Source of the DNA: Rhodobacterales bacterium
Lineage (GTDB): Bacteria > Pseudomonadota > Alphaproteobacteria > Rhodobacterales > Rhodobacteraceae
Length of the DNA stretch: 64,000 nt
Reading direction: 5' to 3'
Assembly: GCA_026400355.1 (NCBI GenBank)
Contig: JAPLPE010000010.1
Location: 1-64,000, forward strand
Below, piece by piece: positions 1 to 9,253 of this stretch (its first letter is position 1; every line of letters starts with the position of its first letter). The notes beneath the pieces were generated by a model. It searched no databases, was not told the DNA's origin, and saw nothing but the letters and a program-made list of their open reading frames with translations. Position numbers and translations under genes: made by a program.

Positions 1-235
1 GCTCCGAGCGGATCGAGAACAATACCCGGATCAGGCTGGCCCGGATCAACCGTACCGACGCAATCGAGGGGCGACCGAAATCGACATACACCGCTTCGAA
101 CTCGGCAAAAAGGCTGGCCAGAGCATCATTCACCACCCGTCTGATCTTGCGAAACGGATGCTGGACGGGGATCCGATCCTCAGGCTCGACATCGCTGAAC
201 AGCGCCCCGCTCTTCTCATCCGCCCCGCGCAACAT
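1..235 (-). mobile_element. IS5-type transposase, N-terminal part (cut by window edge)
   Basis: The 78 visible residues begin at an ATG (position 235) with MLRGADEKSGALFSDVEPED and continue through HPFRKIRRVVNDAL, GRPSIASVRLIRASL and FSIRSE. This is the usual opening of IS5-family DDE transposases, where the N-terminal DNA-binding region precedes the catalytic domain. The catalytic part lies outside the window, so I cannot say whether the copy is intact. It lies just downstream of chpT on the same strand. No stop or frameshift is seen in the visible part. Confidence 0.8.
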
Positions 236-237
236 TA

Positions 238-291
238 CCCCCGACGCTGTCCTGCCAAAGGTGAATCATGCTCCCCAAACCGCGTCGGGGG
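238..291. repeat. 10-bp inverted repeat at the IS5/chpT junction
   Basis: CCCCCGACGC at 238-247 is the exact reverse complement of GCGTCGGGGG at 282-291, with a 34-base spacer. It lies between the transposase start and the chpT stop. It could be part of the insertion sequence end, or a stem that ends chpT transcription. No T-run follows it on the minus strand, which makes a factor-independent terminator less likely. Confidence 0.45.
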
Positions 292-311
292 CCGAATATT
301 CCAGAAGCCGA

Positions 312-908
312 CTAAAGGACTGCAACAATGCGGTCGGGCCTTATGCTTACGCGCAGCGTCTTTCCCAATTCGGCAAGCGCGTCTGGCAACAAGGCGAACT
401 GCACGCGCGCCGCATCAGCGGAAACGTGGCCTTGCCCTTGCTGCAGGCCTGCCCAAAGCCCCCGATCAATGGAAAACCGCGCCGACTGTGCCTCAACCTC
501 CCATCCTTGACCGTAGCGCCGAATGTGGATTTCCCCGCCAAAGGGCATGGCAGTTTCAAAACATTGCAACAGAAGAAAGATCGCCCTCACCTCGGGCCTT
601 GGCTGTTCGCCCTCAACCTCCCAGAAATAGGAGAGGCGTCCTGCCCGGGCGACAGCCGCCAAGGTTCCGGTGATTTCAGCGCGGCTGATCATCTGGCCCT
701 GCACCGCAGCGCCATAGGCGACCCGAAAGAACCTGATCCTGGCGTGCGCATTCTCAACGCTTTCCGCGATAAGCGAAAGCTCGGGAGTCATCGAAAGTCC
801 GGTCAGACCCATAAGCTCGACGCCATTGCCGATCGCACCCAATGGGCTGATAAGGTCATGGCAAATGCGCGATCCGACCAGCGCGACCAGATCATTCTTC
901 GATTTCAT
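312..908 (-). CDS. chpT: Histidine phosphotransferase ChpT
   Basis: The 198-residue protein starts MKSKNDLVALVGSRICHDLISP; the CHDLISP motif places the phospho-accepting histidine at about residue 17, as in ChpT and in HisKA-like dimerisation helices. The C-terminal half is a degenerate ATPase-like domain. In alphaproteobacteria ChpT relays phosphate from CckA to CtrA and CpdR and so controls the cell cycle, motility or gene transfer agents. I chose the ATG at 908 because the family begins there; longer in-frame starts up to 1223 would run across the divergent DUF3553 gene. The two genes share a 24-base gap, so their control regions overlap. Confidence 0.85.
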   Translation of the reverse strand: MKSKNDLVALVGSRICHDLISPLGAIGNGVELMGLTGLSMTPELSLIAESVENAHARIRFFRVAYGAAVQGQMISRAEITGTLAAVARAGRLSYFWEVEGEQPRPEVRAIFLLLQCFETAMPFGGEIHIRRYGQGWEVEAQSARFSIDRGLWAGLQQGQGHVSADAARVQFALLPDALAELGKTLRVSIRPDRIVAVL

Positions 909-932
909 GGACTCCTCTGGCAAGGAAGATTG

Positions 933-1112
933 ATGACCGGCCTCAACAGCATTCTTTCCCCGGGCATGATCGTGCGTCATCCGGATCGGCCGGATTGGGG
1001 CGACGGGCAGGTCCAGTCGAATGTGGGTGGCAAGATCACCGTCAACTTTCGAGAAGAGGGTAAAGTCGTCCTTGACGGGGCGTGGGTTACCCTGATCATT
1101 CTGCAGTTCTGA
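933..1112 (+). CDS. DUF3553 family small protein
   Basis: This 59-residue protein contains PGMIVRHPDRPDWGDGQVQS and GGKITVNFREEGKVV, the signature of DUF3553, a short beta-rich protein found in many Rhodobacterales. The ATG at 933 is preceded by AGGAAG at 922-927. Its function is unknown; the sequence pattern resembles small CarD/Tudor-like beta barrels, but that is inference. It is divergent from chpT. The same frame is open much further upstream, but that stretch is antisense to chpT and has no family features. Confidence 0.75.
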   Translation: MTGLNSILSPGMIVRHPDRPDWGDGQVQSNVGGKITVNFREEGKVVLDGAWVTLIILQF

Positions 1113-1204
1113 TCCCGATTGCTTTCTGACGACTACAACCCAAGGTAGCATTTTTTTCTTTTCGGTCAATCCCGGACACGGGGCACCAAGCCGGGTCCGA
1201 GACG

Positions 1205-1233
1205 TTGCCAAAGGGTTAACCACAGCCTAGAAA
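1205..1233 (+). promoter_or_regulatory. Candidate sigma-70 promoter of olsBA
   Basis: TTGCCA (1205-1210), a 17-base spacer and TAGAAA (1228-1233) lie about 38 bases before the olsB start. The spacer holds the palindrome GGTTAACC at 1214-1221. Match and spacing are reasonable, but the call rests on the motif alone. Confidence 0.35.
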
Positions 1234-1270
1234 CGCCCAGCGATTGCGGTGTAAAGCAACAAGGGCCCTG

Positions 1271-2050
1271 ATGAACGCGTCTGGATCAACGCCACCTCCC
1301 GCGTTTGAAGTACGCCTTGCGACAGACCCGGCTGACCTTCTTGCGGCGTTTCGCCTGCGCTACGCGGTTTTTGTCACCGAACTTGGCGGAGATGGCCCAC
1401 TTGTGGACCATGCGAACGGGCTGGAGAAAGACCGCTTTGATGGGGCCTTTGACCATCTGGTCCTGATCGACCACACCCGGGCCTCAGGCGACCATGTGGT
1501 AGGCGTTTACCGGGTCCTGTTGGACACCGCAGCCTCCGCCTTCGGGCAGTTCTATTCCGAAGACGAATATGACCTGACGCCCCTGCGCTCCTCCGGGCGG
1601 CGCCTGCTCGAGCTGGGACGCTCCTGTGTCCATGTCGATTACCGTGGCGGTGCGGCCATGTACCACCTCTGGCACGGGTTGGCCGACTATGTGTCGGCCC
1701 ATGAAATAGAGATCCTGTTCGGCGTGGCATCCTTTCACGGTACAGATCCCGCCCCATTGGCAAAGCCTTTGTCCTTGCTTCGCCACGCATATCTTGCCCC
1801 GGAAGGCCTTCGGGTCAGGTCAAGGGTCTATCAGAACATGGACCTGATGCCCCTTTGCCAGATCGACCGGCGCGCCGCGATGCTCGCCACGCCAGCGCTG
1901 ATCAAGGCCTACCTCCGGCTCGGCGGCCATGTTGGCGACGGTGCCTTCATTGATCATGCTTTCAACACGATCGATGTTTGCCTCGTGATGGACACAGCGC
2001 AGATGAACGACGGACAGCGCGCGATCTATACGAAATCGCGCATGTCCTGA
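1271..2050 (+). CDS. olsB: L-ornithine N-alpha-acyltransferase OlsB
   Basis: A 259-residue GNAT-fold acyltransferase that would transfer a 3-hydroxyacyl chain from ACP to ornithine, the first step of phosphorus-free ornithine lipid synthesis. Family features include RLRYAVFVTELG near the N terminus, the acidic DRFD/DHLVLID region, the LELGRSCVHVDYRGG motif and GVASFHGTDP. The downstream gene, 3 bases away, is a PlsC-type acyltransferase, the usual olsA partner, which strongly supports the assignment. I prefer the ATG at 1271 (AAGG at 1261-1264); an in-frame ATG at 1244 would add nine residues. Confidence 0.88.
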   Translation: MNASGSTPPPAFEVRLATDPADLLAAFRLRYAVFVTELGGDGPLVDHANGLEKDRFDGAFDHLVLIDHTRASGDHVVGVYRVLLDTAASAFGQFYSEDEYDLTPLRSSGRRLLELGRSCVHVDYRGGAAMYHLWHGLADYVSAHEIEILFGVASFHGTDPAPLAKPLSLLRHAYLAPEGLRVRSRVYQNMDLMPLCQIDRRAAMLATPALIKAYLRLGGHVGDGAFIDHAFNTIDVCLVMDTAQMNDGQRAIYTKSRMS

Positions 2051-2053
2051 CCC

Positions 2054-2890
2054 ATGACCAAGGCCTGGCATTCACCTGACGTTCCGGTCCATGCTCCCCT
2101 TGGTATCGGGGACTGGCTGCGCGTGGCATTGCGGGGCCTGCCGCTGTCGCTGCTCGTCTTTGGCGGCTTGGCTTTGCTCTTGCTGATCCGCCTCTTCGAA
2201 CGGCCAATATGTGGCCTGCGCCGGCCGGTCTCTCCCTACATCACCCAGATCGTCTGCCGCGGCGCATTCGTGATCCTGGGGATCCACTGGCGCATGTTCG
2301 GCACTCCCATGACCGGGGCCGGAGCCGTAGTCGCCAACCATTCTTCCTGGATCGACATCTTTGCCCTGCACGCAGGCAAACGGATCTACTTCGTGTCAAA
2401 GGATGAGGTCGCCAACTGGCCGGGGATCGGCTGGCTCGCCAGGGCGACCGGGACCGTCTTCATCCGCCGCGACCCGAAAGAGGCGCAGGCTCAGCTTGCC
2501 ATCTTTCGCGACAGGCTTGCCGTTGGCCACCGGCTTCTGTTCTTCCCTGAAGGTACATCCACCGATGGCCGCCGCGTCCTGCCCTTCAAGACAACGCTTT
2601 TCGCGGCTTTCCTTGATCCGGCCCTGCCCAGACCGCTCCATTTGCAGCCCGTTTCCGTTATATATACCGCACCCGAGGGCGAGGATCCGCGCTTCTATGG
2701 CTGGTGGGGCGACATGGGCTTTGGGCCGCATCTGTTGACGGCCCTGGCGGCGCGCCGTCAGGGCAGCGTCACCGTCTTCTACCATCAGCCCATGGCCGTT
2801 GATGATTTCCCGGACCGCAAGGGGCTCGCGCGCGCCGCAGAACATGCCGTGCGTGCCGGTCTGACAGCAGCCGGCGTAACCCAAGCCTAG
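2054..2890 (+). CDS. olsA: Lyso-ornithine lipid O-acyltransferase OlsA (PlsC family)
   Basis: A 278-residue membrane acyltransferase of the 1-acylglycerol-3-phosphate acyltransferase family. A hydrophobic helix spans about residues 28-46. The catalytic HX4D box is HSSWID at residues 96-101 and the substrate-binding FPEGTS lies at 164-169. Paired with olsB, its expected role is O-acylation of lyso-ornithine lipid at the inner membrane; a side activity on lysophosphatidic acid is possible. Its stop overlaps the stop of the convergent ThiE-like gene by three bases. Confidence 0.85.
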   Translation: MTKAWHSPDVPVHAPLGIGDWLRVALRGLPLSLLVFGGLALLLLIRLFERPICGLRRPVSPYITQIVCRGAFVILGIHWRMFGTPMTGAGAVVANHSSWIDIFALHAGKRIYFVSKDEVANWPGIGWLARATGTVFIRRDPKEAQAQLAIFRDRLAVGHRLLFFPEGTSTDGRRVLPFKTTLFAAFLDPALPRPLHLQPVSVIYTAPEGEDPRFYGWWGDMGFGPHLLTALAARRQGSVTVFYHQPMAVDDFPDRKGLARAAEHAVRAGLTAAGVTQA

Positions 2891-3513
2891 CCGAAAGCTG
2901 CGTAGAGTGCTTTCAGCTTTGCGACAGGATCGACATCCTGCCAAAGTTCGTCGCCAAGACCAAAGAAATCAGTATGGGGCGCCAGCGACCTGATCAGGAC
3001 ATCATCCAGCGCCCCTTCCGCGACGCAGGGCACTTCAATCATCTCCGACCACCAGATGAACAGTTCCTGTTCTGCCTGCTGGCCAAGGCCCAGTCCCGTT
3101 GATCCCACCGGACCAAAGCTGATATAATCCGCACCAAGCTCGCCTGCCGTCATGCCATCATGCCGGGAATTTCCACAGAACGTGCCGACAATGGCGTCCT
3201 CACCCAGATCCTTGCGCATCTTGCGCACAGAGCGTGACCCGTCAGTCAGGTGGACCCCGTCAAGGCCCAGACGTTCCACAAGCAGCGCGTGGTTCTCGAT
3301 CACAAGGGCCACATCGCGGGCATGCGTGATCTCGCGCAGGGCATCGGCGCTGCGCGAAATAAGATCCTGATCCTTGGTCGAAAGGGCCAGTCGGACGCAG
3401 GCGACCGGCGTGCTGTCAAGACAGGCGGCCAGAAGGTCAGGAAAGGTTGCAATCACCAGTTCGGGCGGCGTGATGAGGTAAAGCTGTGGCAGGTCGTCGC
3501 GCGCGTCAGACAT
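2887..3513 (-). CDS. ThiE-like thiamine phosphate synthase family protein
   Basis: A 208-residue TIM-barrel protein with QLYLITPP at the start, LDGVHLTDGS in the middle and GADYISFGPVGSTGLG near residue 140, all positions used by ThiE to hold the pyrimidine and pyrophosphate. ThiE joins the thiazole and pyrimidine phosphates of thiamine. No other thiamine gene is adjacent, and the usual thiazole-side residues are weakly conserved, so this may be a divergent paralogue. The start at 3513 (MSDARDDLPQ) is preferred over longer in-frame starts up to 3618. Confidence 0.7.
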   Translation of the reverse strand: MSDARDDLPQLYLITPPELVIATFPDLLAACLDSTPVACVRLALSTKDQDLISRSADALREITHARDVALVIENHALLVERLGLDGVHLTDGSRSVRKMRKDLGEDAIVGTFCGNSRHDGMTAGELGADYISFGPVGSTGLGLGQQAEQELFIWWSEMIEVPCVAEGALDDVLIRSLAPHTDFFGLGDELWQDVDPVAKLKALYAAFG

Positions 3514-3667
3514 GGAGCGGGCCTTATCGGTCGAGTTTGGTCGCGTATAGCGCGGTTCACCCGGCTTGACCATCGCACCGATAACGCCCTGCCGGGCCGC
3601 GCCGTGTTTCAGGCGCAAGTTGCCGCATTGAGGTCCCGCTTCTTGCCATCAGGCGGGTGGCAAGGGT

Positions 3668-4459
3668 ATGGGCCAATTGATCGAACTGAGGGATAGACCA
3701 TTGCCCACCGGAACACCACAACCTGCCTTTGTCCTGATCCGGTCACAAATGGGCGAGAATATTGGTTCCGCCGCGCGGGGCATGTGGAACTTTGGCCTCG
3801 ACCGCATGCGACTGGTCGACCCTCGCGACGGCTGGCCCAACACCCGTGCCGTGGCAATGGCCAGCGGGGCAGGGCGCCTGCTTGACGAGGTTCAGATATA
3901 CGACACAACAGCCGGGGCCATCGCAGATTGTAACTATGTCTACGCCACAACGGCCCGCCCGCGTGATCTGACCAAGCCGGTCTTTGCGCCCGAAGCGGCA
4001 ATGCGGGACGCGGCGGCGCGGATCAGGTCGGGCGAAAAGGTGGCAGTCTTGTTCGGGCCCGAACGGACCGGCCTTGAGAACGAAGACATCATCCGCGCCA
4101 ACGCCATCATCTCGGTCCCCGTCAACCCGGAATTTCCTTCGCTCAACCTCGCTCAATGCGTTCTTCTGACCGCCTACGAATGGCGGCGCGCCACGGAAGA
4201 GGTAACGGATCTGCGGGTCGAGATGGCCGGCGCCGAATGGGCAACCCAGGTCGAGATCGAGAAACTGGCCGATCACTACGAGGCGCGGCTCGCGGATGCG
4301 GGCTTCTTCTTTCCCGATCACAAGGCCGAGGCGATGAAAGTCAACCTGCGTAACCTCTGGAGCAGGCTGCCCTTGACCGGGGCGGATGTGCAGATGTTCC
4401 ACGGTGTCCTGCGTCAGATGGTCCGCTGGGCCAAACGCGGCGGCGGCGCGCCCGAGTGA
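3668..4459 (+). CDS. trmJ: tRNA (cytidine/uridine-2'-O-)-methyltransferase TrmJ-like
   Basis: A 263-residue SPOUT-class RNA methyltransferase. PAFVLIRSQMGENIGSAARG gives the conserved N-terminal Asn/Arg motif, FGPERTGLENEDI is the knot-forming motif 2 and NPEFPSLNLAQCV is motif 3, where AdoMet binds. TrmJ methylates the ribose at position 32 of the tRNA anticodon loop. The length and C-terminal helical extension fit the TrmJ/LasT group rather than the smaller TrmL. It starts within the gap next to the divergent ThiE-like gene. Confidence 0.85.
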   Translation: MGQLIELRDRPLPTGTPQPAFVLIRSQMGENIGSAARGMWNFGLDRMRLVDPRDGWPNTRAVAMASGAGRLLDEVQIYDTTAGAIADCNYVYATTARPRDLTKPVFAPEAAMRDAAARIRSGEKVAVLFGPERTGLENEDIIRANAIISVPVNPEFPSLNLAQCVLLTAYEWRRATEEVTDLRVEMAGAEWATQVEIEKLADHYEARLADAGFFFPDHKAEAMKVNLRNLWSRLPLTGADVQMFHGVLRQMVRWAKRGGGAPE

Positions 4460-4517
4460 CGCTTGCCGCTGACCGGCCCCCGCTTTAGGTAGGGGCCGAA
4501 CCGAAAGGGCAGGGATC

Positions 4518-5654
4518 ATGGCCGTCAAACCCCGCAGCATATTCGAAGAAGTCCCGACCAGCGAAAAGATCGTGGCCCAGCCCGGCGGGATCGACCGCGG
4601 CCGACGCGACGGGCGCAGGGCGATCCGGATCTGGCTCATGGTGCTGTTCGGTATGGTCATGCTGATGATCGCAGTTGGCGGCATGACCCGGCTGACGGAC
4701 TCGGGCCTTTCGATCACCGAATGGGCCCCAGTGACCGGCGCGGTACCGCCGATGAACGAAGAAGCATGGCAGCAGGAATTCACCGCCTATCAGGCAACCG
4801 ATCAGTACAAACTGACCAATGCAGGGATGACGCTGGACGAATTCAAGTCGATATACTGGTGGGAATGGGGCCACAGACAGCTTGGCCGCGTCATGGGGTT
4901 GGTCTGGGCGGTCGGCTTCGCCTGGTTCCTCGTCAGACGCCAGATTCCACCCGGCTGGACGCCGCGCCTCTTGCTCGTCGGCGGTCTGGGGGGCCTTCAG
5001 GGTGCAATCGGATGGTGGATGGTCCATGGCGGGCTGCAGGCGGGCATGATCTCGGTCCCATCCTATCGGCTCGCCACGCATCTTGGACTCGCCTTTCTCA
5101 TTCTTGGGTTGCTGGCTTGGTACGTGTTCCTGCTGGGCCGCCGCGAAACCGACCTCTTGCAGGCGCGGCGCGCGGGCGAAATCGGACTGTTCCGGCTGTC
5201 CTCAGTGCTGATGGGGCTGACCTACGTGCAGATCATTCTCGGGGCGCTGGTCGCCGGCATAGATGCCGGGCGCGCCTTCCCGACCTGGCCCCTGATGGGA
5301 GGTGAGTTCCTCCCGCCCGAGCCCTTCAGCATCGAACCTGTTTGGCGCAACTTCTTTGAAGACCCAGGCCTTGTGCAGTTCATCCACCGGACATGGGGCT
5401 ATCTGGTCTTTGCCGTGGGCATCTGGGTCTGGTTCAGTGGGCGCAATTCGCCCAACATCGCCACACGGTTTTCGCTGAATGCGATGCTTGCCATGTTGTT
5501 CGCGCAAATCCTGCTCGGCATCATCACAGTCCTCTACTCCGCCCCCGTACAGGTTGCCATCGTGCATCAGATCGGGGCTGTGGTCCTGTGGGTGCTCATC
5601 CTGCGGTCCCGCTATCTGGCCCGCTATCCATTGCCCCAATCTGTGAGAGGTTGA
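4518..5654 (+). CDS. ctaA: Heme A synthase CtaA (COX15 type)
   Basis: A 378-residue polytopic membrane protein that oxidises heme O to heme A for aa3-type cytochrome oxidase. It has about eight transmembrane helices in two four-helix halves and the conserved heme-binding histidines in HRQLGR, ATHLGLAF, FIHRTWGY and HQIGAVVL. The TRLTDSGLSITEW motif after the first helix is typical of the proteobacterial type. The M32 carboxypeptidase starts two bases after its stop, so the two are probably co-transcribed. Confidence 0.92.
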   Translation: MAVKPRSIFEEVPTSEKIVAQPGGIDRGRRDGRRAIRIWLMVLFGMVMLMIAVGGMTRLTDSGLSITEWAPVTGAVPPMNEEAWQQEFTAYQATDQYKLTNAGMTLDEFKSIYWWEWGHRQLGRVMGLVWAVGFAWFLVRRQIPPGWTPRLLLVGGLGGLQGAIGWWMVHGGLQAGMISVPSYRLATHLGLAFLILGLLAWYVFLLGRRETDLLQARRAGEIGLFRLSSVLMGLTYVQIILGALVAGIDAGRAFPTWPLMGGEFLPPEPFSIEPVWRNFFEDPGLVQFIHRTWGYLVFAVGIWVWFSGRNSPNIATRFSLNAMLAMLFAQILLGIITVLYSAPVQVAIVHQIGAVVLWVLILRSRYLARYPLPQSVRG

Positions 5655-5656
5655 CC

Positions 5657-7126
5657 ATGACGGCCTATGCCGAACTGATGGAGTTCCAGCGGCAGACCGA
5701 AGCGCTGGCCAGTATCGCGGGCCGGCTGGGCTGGGATCAGGAAACGATGATGCCACGTGGCGCCGCCGATCAGCGCGGCGAAGAGATGGCTGCAATCGAA
5801 GGCATCCTTCACGAACGCCGCACGGATGCCCGCCTTGGCGAATGGCTTGCCAAAGCGGTTGCCACAGATGCTGTGTCTGCGGCAAATCTGCGCCATATCC
5901 GGCAGAAGTACGAACGCAACATAAAGGTCCCGGCCAAACTCGCAGCCGAGATCGCCCGCGTCACCTCGGTCGCCCAAGGCGTATGGGCCGGCGCGCGCGG
6001 CGCAGAAGACGTGGCTGCATTCCTTCCCACGCTTGAGAATGTCGTTCGTCTGCGTCGTGAAGAAGGGGCGGCCCTTGCCAATGGCAACGACGTCTACGAT
6101 GCCCTGCTGAACGACTACGAGCCTGGCACCAAATCGGGCGATCTGGCTGCCATGTTCGGCGCACTGCGGCCCCGCCTCGTCGCCCTGCGGGCGGCCATCC
6201 GCGCCGCAGAGGCACCCGCCCCGATGACGCAAAGCTTTGACGAGGCAGGTCAGCTGGCCCTTTCGCAGAAACTGGCGCTGGCCTTCGGCTATGACCTGAA
6301 CCGCGGGCGGATCGACAAGGCGGTACATCCCTTCTCGTCCGGTTCCGGCAGCGACGTGCGGATCACGACGCGAACCAACCCGGTCGATCCGTTCAACTGC
6401 TTCTATTCGACGATCCACGAAGTCGGTCACGCCGCCTATGAACAGGGGATCGACCCTACCTATGCGCTCACGCCACTGGGGCAGGGGGTATCGATGGGCG
6501 TGCACGAAAGCCAGAGCCGGATCTATGAAAACCAGCTGGGGCGTAGCCGGGCCTTTACTGGATGGCTGTTCGGCCAGATGCGTGACCAGTTCGGCGATTT
6601 CGGCATCAAGGACGAAGAAGCCTTCTACCGTGTGGTCAACCGCGTGTCGGACGGCTTCATCCGGACTGAAGCGGACGAAGTGCAGTACAACCTGCATGTC
6701 CTGATCCGCTTCGATCTGGAACAGGCCCTGATGCGCGGCGATCTTGCCGTGGCAGATCTCGAGGCGGCCTGGAACGATCGCTTTGCAGCTGACTTTGGCT
6801 TTGCAGTGGACAAGCCCTCGCATGGCGTTCTGCAGGACGTGCACTGGTCAGTTGGCCTGTTCGGCTATTTCCCGACCTACTCGGTTGGGAATGTCTATGC
6901 CGGATGCCTTCATCAGTCCTTGCGGGCCGCCCTGCCCGGAATTGACGATGATCTGGCACGCGGGGATACATCGCGCGCCACAGGATGGCTCCGCGAAAAC
7001 GTTCAGCGCCACGGTGGTCTTTATGAACCGCGCGAGATCATCACGCGGGCGGCAGGACAGGCCCCAACAGAAGGGCCGCTACTCGACTACCTCGAGGCCA
7101 AGTTCAAAGGGCTTTACGGGCTGTGA
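5657..7126 (+). CDS. M32 family metallocarboxypeptidase
   Basis: A 489-residue zinc carboxypeptidase (Taq/Pfu type) that trims C-terminal residues from peptides in the cytoplasm. The zinc-binding HExxH is HEVGH at residues 254-258, followed by the downstream glutamate region in GVHESQSRIYENQLGRS. DVRITTR and TEADEVQYNLH are other family blocks. The N terminus (LGWDQETMMPRGAADQRGEE) matches the family, so the ATG at 5657 is the start. Length is normal. Confidence 0.9.
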   Translation: MTAYAELMEFQRQTEALASIAGRLGWDQETMMPRGAADQRGEEMAAIEGILHERRTDARLGEWLAKAVATDAVSAANLRHIRQKYERNIKVPAKLAAEIARVTSVAQGVWAGARGAEDVAAFLPTLENVVRLRREEGAALANGNDVYDALLNDYEPGTKSGDLAAMFGALRPRLVALRAAIRAAEAPAPMTQSFDEAGQLALSQKLALAFGYDLNRGRIDKAVHPFSSGSGSDVRITTRTNPVDPFNCFYSTIHEVGHAAYEQGIDPTYALTPLGQGVSMGVHESQSRIYENQLGRSRAFTGWLFGQMRDQFGDFGIKDEEAFYRVVNRVSDGFIRTEADEVQYNLHVLIRFDLEQALMRGDLAVADLEAAWNDRFAADFGFAVDKPSHGVLQDVHWSVGLFGYFPTYSVGNVYAGCLHQSLRAALPGIDDDLARGDTSRATGWLRENVQRHGGLYEPREIITRAAGQAPTEGPLLDYLEAKFKGLYGL

Positions 7127-7151
7127 ACCGCAGCAGGGCAGGCAAACGGGC

Positions 7152-8342
7152 TTGATCGCGCCTCGCGATCTCGCGCGCGGGTGGCCCGTATGGGCGCTCG
7201 CACTGGGGCAGATGCTCGCTTATGCCTGTATCTACTATATCTTTGCTGCGCTGATCCTGGCATGGCAGGACGATCTCGGTTGGCCCAAAACCCGGCTTGC
7301 TCAGGGGCCGACACTGGCGATCGTGATCTCGGCCTGCCTTGCACCCTTTCTGGGCCGTCTGGTGGACCGGGGCTTCGGACCCGAACTCATGGCTGCTGGC
7401 GCGGCACTGGGTGCGCTGGCGCTCGTCTGGCTCGCGCATGTGACAGACCATACCGGCTGGCTGATCGGATGGGCTCTGATCGGGGTCGCGCAGGCAGCCA
7501 GCCTCTACGAGGTCTGCTTTGCCTATCTCATCCGGCGATTGGGTCGCGAAGGCCGGGTCGCCATCATCCGCGTGACGCTGATCGCCGGTCTGGCCTCAAC
7601 TCTGGCCTTTCCTGCGGGGGCGGCGCTGGCGCATGCCTTGGGATGGCGCGGGGCCGTATGGGTCGCCGCGGGGGTGATGGCCAGTGTCGTGTTGCCGCTG
7701 AATATCTGGGGTGCATGGACCATCCGGCGCTCCGGGTCTCCACCCGTCGTCACGACTGCCGAAGCTGACAAGGCAGCGCTCTGGCAGGCCCTGGCACGCC
7801 CGGCGTTCTGGATGCTGGCGGCAACCTTCTCGCTGATATCGTTGAACCACTGGATGCTCGTCAACTTCCTTGTGCCTGTCTTTGTTCAACAGGGCGCGTC
7901 GCATGGCTGGGCCGTTCTCGCAGCAGCTTGCGTCGGTCCGGCACAGGTGGCGGGCCGACTGGTCCTTATGGGTTTCGAGGAAAAGATCAGCCCGGCGACA
8001 GCCACCAAAGCCACAATTGCGGCAAGCATCCTGGCCACGCTATTCCTTTGGTCGGCGGGTGTCGCGCCGTTCATGATCTTTGCCTATGCCCTGTTGCAGG
8101 GCGCAGCGATCGGGATCGTGACCATCCTGAGGCCGGTGATGATCGCCGATGTTCTGGGAAGTGCGGGTTACGGCGCCATCGCAGGCGTTATCCAGATACC
8201 CTCATTGCTCGCCGGGGCGGTTGCGCCGATTCTGGGGGCGTTCATGTTGTCTGGCCCGGGACTTCTTGCCTTTCTTGTGTTGAGCGTCGGGCTCCTTCTT
8301 GTCTCTTTGGCCGCCCTGATCGTGTTGTTGCGCGTCCGTTGA
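7152..8342 (+). CDS. MFS transporter
   Basis: About 396 residues with 12 predicted helices, a PFLGRLVDRGFG loop between helices 2 and 3 typical of major facilitator proteins, and a long central loop near residue 200. No substrate can be read from the sequence. There is no in-frame ATG near the N terminus; I propose TTG at 7152 because the first helix follows closely, and the next ATG (in GQMLAY) would remove part of helix 1. It starts 25 bases after the carboxypeptidase stop and is likely in the same transcript. Confidence 0.7.
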   Translation: MIAPRDLARGWPVWALALGQMLAYACIYYIFAALILAWQDDLGWPKTRLAQGPTLAIVISACLAPFLGRLVDRGFGPELMAAGAALGALALVWLAHVTDHTGWLIGWALIGVAQAASLYEVCFAYLIRRLGREGRVAIIRVTLIAGLASTLAFPAGAALAHALGWRGAVWVAAGVMASVVLPLNIWGAWTIRRSGSPPVVTTAEADKAALWQALARPAFWMLAATFSLISLNHWMLVNFLVPVFVQQGASHGWAVLAAACVGPAQVAGRLVLMGFEEKISPATATKATIAASILATLFLWSAGVAPFMIFAYALLQGAAIGIVTILRPVMIADVLGSAGYGAIAGVIQIPSLLAGAVAPILGAFMLSGPGLLAFLVLSVGLLLVSLAALIVLLRVR

Positions 8343-8360
8343 TGCGTCAGGACAGGTCGG

Positions 8361-9146
8361 TCAGCGCGGCCAATCCGGTGCGCGTTTTTCAAGAAAGGCA
8401 CTTATGCCTTCTGCGGTATCCCGGTTCAGCATGTTTTCCACCATCGCGGCCCCGGCAAAGGCATAGGCCTCGGTTTCAGTCATTTCAGCCTGATCATAGA
8501 AACTGCGCTTCCCGATCCGCACCGCCGCGCCAAGCTTGCCTGCAATCGTTAGGGCAATCTCAGATGTCGTATCGGCCAGCGCATCAGCCGGAACCGCCCG
8601 GTTGATCAGGCCCAGCCGCAAAGCCTCATCCGTTTCGATGAACCGGCCCGTTGTCAGCATCTCGAACGCGGCTTTGGCGGGGATCGCCCGACTCAGGGCA
8701 ACCATCGGCGTCGAACAGAACAGACCAATGTTCACACCATTGACGCCAAAGCGGGTCCCGGCGGCGGCAACCGCCATGTCACAAGACGCGACAAGCTGGC
8801 ACCCCGCGGCAGTCGCAATCCCGTGGACCTGCGCAATTACGGGCTGCGGCATTCGCCGCAATGTCAGCATCATCTGGGCACAACGATCAAACAGATCCTT
8901 GAACGCTGCCGCTCCGCCATCCGGTGCCTGCCGGGCAGCCTGCATTTCCTTGAGATCGTGACCCGCACAAAAGGCTGTGCCTTTCGCCGCCAGAATCACG
9001 ACGCGGATCTCAGGCTCTGCGGAGATTGTGTCCAGCGTCGCTTGCAGCGCGGCAAGCATGGCATCAGAAAGGGCGTTCAGCCGCTCCGGAGCGGCCAATT
9101 TGATCCGAGCGATGGCCCCTTCGTCTGTTCTTTCGACAAGTGACAC
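8361..9146 (-). CDS. Enoyl-CoA hydratase/isomerase family protein
   Basis: A 261-residue crotonase-fold enzyme. The oxyanion-hole segments are FCAGHDLKEM near residue 60 and HGIATAAGCQLVASCD near residue 110. In classical enoyl-CoA hydratase two glutamates act as acid and base; here the second region reads NIGLFCSTPMVAL without an obvious Glu, so the reaction may be isomerase-like or a different crotonase chemistry. The gene is convergent to the MFS gene. Its upstream side faces the rplM control region. Confidence 0.82.
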   Translation of the reverse strand: MSLVERTDEGAIARIKLAAPERLNALSDAMLAALQATLDTISAEPEIRVVILAAKGTAFCAGHDLKEMQAARQAPDGGAAAFKDLFDRCAQMMLTLRRMPQPVIAQVHGIATAAGCQLVASCDMAVAAAGTRFGVNGVNIGLFCSTPMVALSRAIPAKAAFEMLTTGRFIETDEALRLGLINRAVPADALADTTSEIALTIAGKLGAAVRIGKRSFYDQAEMTETEAYAFAGAAMVENMLNRDTAEGISAFLEKRAPDWPR

Positions 9147-9253
9147 GATTGATCCTTTCTCCGATCGGCCTGGAGATAAGTCTTAAGGCTGGATCACGAC
9201 CGTGAAAAGGCAAGCAAACGCTCATGCTGGCGCAAAGCACGGCAGAATAGTGA